Below, piece after piece: positions 1-5,102 of a stretch of DNA of 6,158 nucleotides. Every line of letters begins with the position of its first letter. Position 1 is the stretch's first letter. The position numbers and the translations under genes were made by a program. Origin of the DNA: an uncultured Campylobacter sp. (GTDB lineage Bacteria; Campylobacterota; Campylobacteria; Campylobacterales; Campylobacteraceae); the NCBI RefSeq assembly GCF_938030815.1, contig NZ_CALHII010000154.1, positions 1 through 6,158 on the forward strand, written 5' to 3'. The notes under the pieces are model-generated. The model did no database searches and was not told where the DNA came from. It saw only the letters and a program-made list of their open reading frames with translations.

Positions 1-1344
1 GGTTTCGGCAATGCCGTGACGGTCTATACTGCCAAATACGCCTCAAGCGGCGAAGTGGAGCGCATGCATAAGCTGCATGGCACGATCTTTAGCGTGTATT
101 TAGTGATGAGCGCGGTGATCGCGCTTGCAGGAGCTGCGCTGCTAGCCAATCTGCACGCGATTTTTGGCGCTAAGCTAAGCGCTAGTGAGATGGGCGAAAT
201 TCGCATTATGCTAATGCTACTAACTGCGAATTTAGCGATTAGCTTTCCTTTTAGCATCTATTCGTCGATCCTTACGGCGCATGAGAATTTCGTATTTATC
301 AAGCTAATTGGGATCTTTCGCACGATCGCTCTGCCGCTAGCTGCGGTGCCTTCGCTACTTTTGGGATATAAGGCTATCGCGATCGTAATCATCGCTACGG
401 CAGTAAATTTAATCTGCGTCGCGGCAGATTTCATCTACTGCAAGCGCAAAGTCTCGCCCGTGATAAGCGTGCGAAATTTCGACGCCCCCACGCTTAAGCA
501 AATTTTTGGCTACTCGTTTTTTATATTTTTAGGCATCGTAGTCGATCAAGTAAACTGGAATGTCGATAATTTTATCTTAGGCGCGGTCGCAGGCGCTACG
601 GCGGTCTCCACGTATGCCGTAGCAAGCACGATAAATGCCACTTTCGTCACGCTTTCGCTCACCATTAGCGGCGTGATGCTTCCTAAAATCGCCAAAATGG
701 TCTCTGCAAACTCCACTGATTCCGAGCTTAGCACGGAATTTATCAAAATAGGTAGGCTGCAATTTTACGTGATATTTTTTATCGCGTCGCTTTTGGTGAT
801 TTTTGGGCGAGAGTTTATCGTGCTATGGGCTGGCGCAAATTATGAAATTTCATACGCAATCGCGCTTATTTTGGTGCTTCCAGTAAGCGTGCCGTTGATT
901 CAAAATTTAGGCTTAGCCGTGCTTCAGGCAAAAAACAAAGTCAAATTTCGCTCAATCGCCGCGTTTTGCGTCACACTCGTAAATATCGCTATTTCTATCC
1001 CGCTAGCTAAGGCTTACGGAGGCGTGGGCGCTGCGTGCGGCACGGCTTTTGCGATTACCTTGTTAAATATCTGCGTGATGAATATCTACTATGCTCGTGT
1101 AATCGGACTTGACATCGCTAAATTTTGGCGAAATATCGGCGCGATGATAGTAAAATTTGCTCCTGCAATAGCAGTAAGCCTAGTGATAAATTACGCATTA
1201 GGCTTGCACGGAGTGAGCTTTTTGCTAATTTGCGGCGGGCTTTATTCGGCTATGTTTGTGCTAAGTGCGTATTTTTGGGCGATGAATGACTACGAACGCG
1301 CGATTTTTGGTGGCATTGCAGCTAAGATAAGGAGGCGGGCTTGA
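1..1344 (+). CDS. Wzx-type oligosaccharide flippase, 5'-partial
   Basis: This is a polytopic inner-membrane protein of the MATE/MVF-like polysaccharide flippase superfamily, which moves undecaprenyl-linked glycans from the cytoplasmic to the periplasmic face. The frame is open from base 1 (G-F-G-N-A-V-T-V-Y-T-A-K-Y). That block matches the family segment after the first helices, which usually reads like 'LDFGFGNAV..Y.AKY', so the GTG at 16 is an internal Val codon rather than the start. The visible 447 residues hold about 12 hydrophobic segments, for example fragment residues 29-51, 67-91 and the closing helix before the basic tail KIRRRA. Roughly 50 N-terminal residues with one or two helices are missing, giving a usual full length near 500. 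The family-like stretch 'FGREFIVLWAGANY' followed by 'LQAKNKVKFRS' supports the call. The TGA stop overlaps the TTG start of the next gene. The exported glycan cannot be inferred. Confidence is high for the family and low for substrate. Confidence 0.9.
   Translation, partial: GFGNAVTVYTAKYASSGEVERMHKLHGTIFSVYLVMSAVIALAGAALLANLHAIFGAKLSASEMGEIRIMLMLLTANLAISFPFSIYSSILTAHENFVFIKLIGIFRTIALPLAAVPSLLLGYKAIAIVIIATAVNLICVAADFIYCKRKVSPVISVRNFDAPTLKQIFGYSFFIFLGIVVDQVNWNVDNFILGAVAGATAVSTYAVASTINATFVTLSLTISGVMLPKIAKMVSANSTDSELSTEFIKIGRLQFYVIFFIASLLVIFGREFIVLWAGANYEISYAIALILVLPVSVPLIQNLGLAVLQAKNKVKFRSIAAFCVTLVNIAISIPLAKAYGGVGAACGTAFAITLLNICVMNIYYARVIGLDIAKFWRNIGAMIVKFAPAIAVSLVINYALGLHGVSFLLICGGLYSAMFVLSAYFWAMNDYERAIFGGIAAKIRRRA
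1329..1335 (+). promoter_or_regulatory. Shine-Dalgarno AAGGAGG selecting a TTG start
   Basis: AAGGAGG sits 5 nt before the TTG at 1341, inside the last codons of the flippase gene. It is a near-perfect anti-16S match at good spacing. It decides the unusual TTG start, which places the first ferredoxin cysteine at residue 15, as expected for this family. No ATG or GTG lies between it and the CxxCxxC motif in that frame. Confidence 0.8.
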
Positions 1345-2963
1345 GCTTCAATGTAATTAGCGAAGTGGTTACGAAAGACCGCTGTATCGGCTGTGGCGTC
1401 TGCGCGAGCAGCTGCCCTTTTAGCGTGCTAAAAATGCGGCTTGGAGGCAATGGATTTTACGCGCCCGAGGAGGGCGAAGGGTGTCGCGACAAATGTGATA
1501 TTTGTCTAAAAGTCTGCCCGTTTTACGAAAAAGACATGCTCGAAAACGAGCTAAATTCTAAATCATACGCAGAGCTGAAAAGCTTTAGTCCTGATTTTGG
1601 CAGATTTTTAGCCACTTATAAATTCTACAAAAAGGATGAAGCGCAGCGCCTAAGCAGTGCAAGCGGCGGCGCGGGAGATTATATTTTTCGCGAGCTTTTT
1701 GCGCGCGGGCTCATTGATTACGCGATTTGCGCTGTGCCTGCGGACGAGGGGGATTTTATAGCCCAAAATTCCAAGTGCGGTTTTTCTGCCTGCAATAATT
1801 TAGCGCAGCCGCAGAATTTGCAAAATTCCGCAACCAAAAATTCCGAACAGAATTCCGCAATGGTAAATTTAACGCAGAATTTGGCGGACGATGATTCTAT
1901 AAATTTTACGAGTGCGCAAAATTCCTTTTGCGAAAATTTTACGCAGAATTCCGTGCAAAATTTTACAAATGAAAATTTCGCACAGAATTCTAAAGCTTCT
2001 TGTAAAAATTCCGTATCAGCACAGGATTTTGCCTGCGAGAATTCTAAAAACACGCGAAATTATGCGGGCGAAAATTCCGTGCCGCTATTTAAATTTAGCG
2101 TGATAAAAAATGCCGATGAGCTTACTCGCGCTCGCTCGTCCGCTTACTATCCGCTCACGCTTGAAGCAGTGCTAAAGGAGATGTCGCGCCGTGAGGGTAG
2201 ATACGCGATTAGCGCGCTGCCGTGTTTTGCTAAGGCCTTAAGGCTTGCTGCGAGTAAAAATCCGCGCCTTAAATCCCGCATAAGCTTTATTATTGGGCTG
2301 GTTTGCGGACAGGGCAAGGGTGCTGGTTTTACGCATAAGCTGGCAGATCTTGCGTTTAAAGAGCGTAAGCAGCTCGCAGCAGTTAATTACAGATATAAAA
2401 TCGCGGGCAAAAGTGCGATGAGCTTTTGCTTTAAATTTCGTGCTACAGACGGTAGCGAGGCGATAGACGATCGCAGCAGCAGCGCCTTTGCGTACTGGAG
2501 CTCGCGCGCTTTTACGCCGCTTGCGTGCAACGCCTGCACCGACGTTTTTGCCAAATGCGCCGACGTCGTGCTAATGGATGCGTGGCTGCAAAGCGAAATG
2601 AGCGAGTGGCGCGGCACGTCGCTCGTAATTACGCGCGCAGCTCAGATCGACGCGCTATTTTCGCAGCCTACGAAGCAGGCGCGCGAGGCGATTTTTTGCG
2701 AGCGGATATCCGTAGCAGAGGTGCAGCGCTCGCAGAAAAGCCAGGTGGAGTGCAAAAACAAAATTTTCTATGGCGCGAAAAATCCGCTTAGGCGTTACAT
2801 CTTGCGCCAGAAGCTTCAGATCCAGCGATATAGCGCTACGCATTTTGATTGTGATGATTTCATCGCTGCTAGGCTTAAAAAAATTGCCGCTGCGAATAAA
2901 GTGCTAGCACTTTTGGCGCTACCAAAGATTGCGGCATATAAAATTTATAGGAAGTTTGCATGA
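1341..2963 (+). CDS. F420-hydrogenase/dehydrogenase beta-subunit-like Fe-S protein with Asn/Ser-rich insert
   Basis: This 540-residue protein of the FrhB-like family (PF04422/PF04432 type) is predicted to be cytoplasmic. Members carry [4Fe-4S] clusters and often flavin, and are common in polysaccharide clusters with no settled reaction. The N-terminal double ferredoxin module is complete: C15, C18, C21, C25-P and C48, C52, C55, C59-P. Further family blocks are 'SASGGAGDYIF' (the usual S.GG.vt), 'LPCF' at 293-296 (usual TPCQ), 'GLVCG' with C322, and C396-x2-C399-TD-x4-C406-AD-x4-DAW415 followed by 'GTSLVI'. Between 'IDYAICAVPADEGDF' and 'KFSVIKNADEL..ARSSAYYPL', where relatives have a short loop, there is an insert at residues 142-247 of about 106 residues with 22 Asn and ten Asn-Ser pairs. 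All conserved blocks resume after it in frame, so the protein may still be active. The TTG start has a strong AAGGAGG. It overlaps both neighbours by 4 nt and is directly followed by a pyruvyl transferase, a recurrent pairing. Confidence 0.88.
   Translation: MSFNVISEVVTKDRCIGCGVCASSCPFSVLKMRLGGNGFYAPEEGEGCRDKCDICLKVCPFYEKDMLENELNSKSYAELKSFSPDFGRFLATYKFYKKDEAQRLSSASGGAGDYIFRELFARGLIDYAICAVPADEGDFIAQNSKCGFSACNNLAQPQNLQNSATKNSEQNSAMVNLTQNLADDDSINFTSAQNSFCENFTQNSVQNFTNENFAQNSKASCKNSVSAQDFACENSKNTRNYAGENSVPLFKFSVIKNADELTRARSSAYYPLTLEAVLKEMSRREGRYAISALPCFAKALRLAASKNPRLKSRISFIIGLVCGQGKGAGFTHKLADLAFKERKQLAAVNYRYKIAGKSAMSFCFKFRATDGSEAIDDRSSSAFAYWSSRAFTPLACNACTDVFAKCADVVLMDAWLQSEMSEWRGTSLVITRAAQIDALFSQPTKQAREAIFCERISVAEVQRSQKSQVECKNKIFYGAKNPLRRYILRQKLQIQRYSATHFDCDDFIAARLKKIAAANKVLALLALPKIAAYKIYRKFA
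1764..2079 (+). repeat. In-frame degenerate AAAATTCCG repeat array
   Basis: Imperfect copies of AAAATTCC(G), or of the GAATTC(C/T) variant, lie at about 1765, 1822, 1837, 1850, 1918, 1946, 1985, 2005, 2039 and 2071. AAATTT/GAATTT relatives lie between them. In all ten the core is read AAT-TCN, Asn-Ser, so every spacing is a multiple of three although the spacings themselves are irregular (12 to 81 nt). Longer sub-repeats exist: ACGCAGAAT at 1872 and 1941 (69 nt apart) and AGAATTCTAAA at 1984 and 2038 (54 nt apart). This suggests past tandem or dispersed duplication in codon multiples. Four GAATTC palindromes fall in about 195 bp. The array coincides exactly with the stretch of the Fe-S protein that lacks family-like sequence. 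Confidence 0.8.
2949..2954 (+). promoter_or_regulatory. Shine-Dalgarno AGGAAG for the pyruvyl transferase
   Basis: AGGAAG lies 5 nt before the ATG at 2960, within the final codons of the Fe-S gene. With the ATGA stop/start overlap it supports that start codon and translational coupling of the pair. Confidence 0.65.
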
Positions 2964-4021
2964 AGATCGGGATTTTTACCCTGCCGCTAGTAAATAATTA
3001 CGGCGGAATTTTACAAGCTTACGCGCTAGGCCGCGTGCTAGTGGGGCTTGGGCATGAGCCGTGGCTCATAAACTTGCGTCTGCAAAGAAGTAAACTATCG
3101 ATTGCGTATATTAAATTTTTAGTGGCGCGCACGATAAAAAAGGAGCTTCGCGGCGCGAAATTTAATCCCTCTTACGAGCGCGATACTAGCGAGTTTGTGG
3201 CTGAAAATATCCCTTTAACCGCGCCTGTTTGCACGCCCGCGGATTTAAAAGCGCTGTGCGAGAAAGAACGCTTTGAAGCGGTGATTTTAGGAAGCGATCA
3301 GGTTTTTCGCCCTAGCTATTTTGCGGATTTTGCAGATTGCTTTAGCCTTGGATTTTTGCCGCCTAACTGCACGCGGATCGCCTATGCTGCAAGCTTCGGC
3401 GGAGATAGGCTCTGTGGGCTTAAAAATCCCGCAGATTTAAAAGCTCACGCTGCAAATTTGGCTAAATTTAAAGCTATTTCGGTGCGCGAGCGCGATGGTG
3501 TAAAGCTTGCGAGTGAATGCTTTGGTGTAAATGCGCACTGGGTACTGGATCCTACACTTTTGGCTAACAAAGAGATTTACGATAAATTTTTAAGCCTTGC
3601 GCCGCAGCGCAAGGGTTTTGCCTATATCCTAGATCCATCGCCTCGCTCAGAAGCGGCGATGGAGCTATTAAAGAAACAAAGCGGACTAGAGATAGATGAG
3701 GTAAACGATCGCGGCAACCGCATCGGCATAAAAGCATGGCTAAGCGCTATTGCGGGCGCGGAGTTTGTGCTAACTGACTCATTTCACGGCTGTGTATTTT
3801 CCATAATCTTTAATAAGCCGTTTTTTGTGCTCGTTAACGCTAGTCGCGGCGCGTCGCGCTTTAGCTCGCTTTTGGGCTTATTCGGGCTTGAAGATAGAGC
3901 TTTACAAGATCCCAAAGACGCGCGGTTGGACGCGACTATCGATTGGGATGGCGTAAATGAGGCGTTGCGCCGTAAAAGAGAGGACTCGATGAAATTTTTA
4001 AAAACAAGTTTAGGCTCATAA
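2960..4021 (+). CDS. Polysaccharide pyruvyl transferase family protein
   Basis: This 353-residue soluble protein of the PF04230 family (CsaB/WcaK-like) has the usual family length. Characterised members transfer pyruvate from phosphoenolpyruvate to a sugar, forming a ketal, and the fold is GT-B-like. Visible family motifs are an N-terminal strand then N13-Y-G-G-I-L-Q-A-Y-A-L23, 'VILGSDQVFRP' at 108-118 (usual GSDQvW), 'AYAASFG', 'SVRERDGVKLASE', 'VLDPTLL' beginning at 195, and 'TDSFHGCVFSIIFNKPF' with S274-F-H276-G. The last is the family signature around the proposed active site. No signal peptide or membrane segment is seen, so it should act in the cytoplasm on a nucleotide- or lipid-linked sugar. 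The ATG at 2960 has AGGAAG 5 nt upstream and overlaps the stop of the Fe-S protein. That overlap implies coupled, roughly matched synthesis of the two and perhaps a shared reaction. Whether it really makes pyruvyl ketals is not proven, since many cluster members of this family are untested. Confidence 0.88.
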   Translation: MKIGIFTLPLVNNYGGILQAYALGRVLVGLGHEPWLINLRLQRSKLSIAYIKFLVARTIKKELRGAKFNPSYERDTSEFVAENIPLTAPVCTPADLKALCEKERFEAVILGSDQVFRPSYFADFADCFSLGFLPPNCTRIAYAASFGGDRLCGLKNPADLKAHAANLAKFKAISVRERDGVKLASECFGVNAHWVLDPTLLANKEIYDKFLSLAPQRKGFAYILDPSPRSEAAMELLKKQSGLEIDEVNDRGNRIGIKAWLSAIAGAEFVLTDSFHGCVFSIIFNKPFFVLVNASRGASRFSSLLGLFGLEDRALQDPKDARLDATIDWDGVNEALRRKREDSMKFLKTSLGS

Positions 4022-4022
4022 A

Positions 4023-5102
4023 ATGAAAATAGCTATGGTAATTTCTGCTTTAGGCAAGGGCGGTGCCGAGCGCGTGCTAAGCGTGCTGGCAAATTTTTTC
4101 TGCCGCGAGAATGAAGTCTGTGTGATAAAATTTGACGCAGATGAGCCGTTTTACGCGCTAGATCCTAAAATCGAGCTTATTAGCTTGGATTTAGGAGTAG
4201 GCGATTTAGGAGTATTTGGCAATATAAAAAAGCGCTACGATAAAATTTTAGCCTTGCACAGGCTTCTAAAAAATCGTAAATTTGACGTAGTAATCTCGTT
4301 TTTAGATAATACCAATGTCCTTACGCTTATCGCAAACCTCGGAGTTGGGCAGAAAATCATCGTCTCCGAGCACACCAATCATCGTTTTTTAAAAAGTCCG
4401 ATCTGGCGAGCTCTCAAGCGGATCTTTTATCCGAGAGCTGCAGGTCTTAGCGTGCTTAGTAAATTTGATCTGGATCATTACACATATGTGCAAAATCGCG
4501 CGATCATGCCTAATCCGATGTTTGAGATTAGTCATGCTAAAAATGCTCGCCCGCCTAAAGAAAATATCATCCTAGCAGCCGGCCGGCTCAATGTCTATAA
4601 GGGCTTTGATGTCCTTCTTAAGGCGCTTGCGCTTATAGATTTCAATCTTTTAAAAGAGTGGAAGGTGGTGATTGCAGGCGACGGAGAGGAGCGAAAGAGC
4701 CTTGAAAGCCTAGCTGCGAAGCTACGCTTAAATGTGCAGTTCATCGGCTTTGTGCGCGATATCGAGAGCTTATATGAACGCGCTAAAATCGTAGTCGTAA
4801 CCTCCAAGATGGAGGGCTTTTGCAATATTTTGATGGAGAGTATATTTTTCGGCACCGCTAGAATTTCTACAGATTGCATCGCAGGTCCTAGCGAGCTTAT
4901 AAGCGACGGCGTAGATGGGTTTTTGTGCCCGGTGGGCGATAGCGCAAGTATCGCTAAAAAGCTTGAAATTCTAATGAGCGACGAAAAGCTGCGCGAGCGG
5001 CTCGTGCAAAACGCCTCCAAGCGCGAGGAGAGCTTTAAAATTGAAACGATCGGGCGACGCTGGCTTGATTTCATAGCCGCTACGATACACAGGGAGGAAT
5101 AA
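4023..5102 (+). CDS. Family 4 glycosyltransferase (GT-B), PglH-like
   Basis: This 359-residue retaining GT4 enzyme is expected at the cytoplasmic face of the inner membrane, moving a sugar from a nucleotide donor to a lipid-linked acceptor. The N-terminal acceptor domain starts MKIAMVISALGKGGAERVL with the G13-G-A-E-R17 loop. 'VVISFLDNTNVLTLIANLG' and 'IIVSEHTNHRFLKSPIWR' follow. The C-terminal donor domain has A186-GRLNVYKGFD with K193, 'VIAGDGEERKSLE', 'FIGFVRDIESLYERAKIVVVTS', and the E264-x7-E272 motif (EGFCNILME), followed by 'GPSELISDGVDGFLCPVGD'. From memory, the N-terminal half strongly resembles C. jejuni PglH (GalNAc transferase of N-glycosylation). There are no other pgl genes here, so the symbol is not assigned; a HexNAc transferase role is a guess. 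The ATG lies 1 nt after the previous stop with only a weak TAGG at 4011, so translation probably depends on coupling. It contains no copy of the Asn-Ser repeat. Confidence 0.9.
   Translation: MKIAMVISALGKGGAERVLSVLANFFCRENEVCVIKFDADEPFYALDPKIELISLDLGVGDLGVFGNIKKRYDKILALHRLLKNRKFDVVISFLDNTNVLTLIANLGVGQKIIVSEHTNHRFLKSPIWRALKRIFYPRAAGLSVLSKFDLDHYTYVQNRAIMPNPMFEISHAKNARPPKENIILAAGRLNVYKGFDVLLKALALIDFNLLKEWKVVIAGDGEERKSLESLAAKLRLNVQFIGFVRDIESLYERAKIVVVTSKMEGFCNILMESIFFGTARISTDCIAGPSELISDGVDGFLCPVGDSASIAKKLEILMSDEKLRERLVQNASKREESFKIETIGRRWLDFIAATIHREE
5092..5098 (+). promoter_or_regulatory. Shine-Dalgarno GGGAGGA for the GT2 gene
   Basis: GGAGG at 5093-5097 is 4 nt before the ATG at 5102, which overlaps the TAA of the GT4 gene by one base (TAATG). 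It fixes the GT2 start, placing the 'ISVIIPVYN' strand at residues 7-15 as usual. Confidence 0.75.

Noticed and set aside
734..741. CGGAATTT (and CGGAATTTT at 3004-3012) as reverse-oriented repeat copies
   Set aside because: Each is isolated and encodes family-typical residues (STEF in the flippase, the conserved YGGIL of the pyruvyl transferase), so coincidence is simpler.
1748..1752. Poly-G run as a phase-variation tract
   Set aside because: Five G only; Campylobacter contingency tracts are usually around eight or more. No longer homopolymer was seen in the window.
1773..1781. AAGTGCGGT, identical to the Haemophilus uptake signal core
   Set aside because: There is a single copy and the gene content and codon use are Campylobacter-like; one 9-mer match is plausible by chance.
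1885..1990. Asn-rich insert as a bacterial N-glycosylation target
   Set aside because: I found no D/E-x-N-x-S/T sequon in the insert, and the protein is predicted to be cytoplasmic with no signal peptide.
1718..2053. Antisense 111-codon frame rich in Glu-Phe-Cys, and a + strand shadow frame at 1912-2103
   Set aside because: Both are by-products of the AAAATTCCG repeats, which contain no stop in several frames. The sense frame joins conserved Fe-S family blocks on both sides.
1764..2079. CRISPR-like array
   Set aside because: Units are only 8-9 nt, degenerate, irregularly spaced and inside a continuous coding frame, with no leader and no cas genes.
4595..5074. Antisense 159-codon frame, and another at 5339-5758
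   Set aside because: They lie opposite strongly conserved GT4 and GT2 motifs and have composition typical of reverse-strand shadows.
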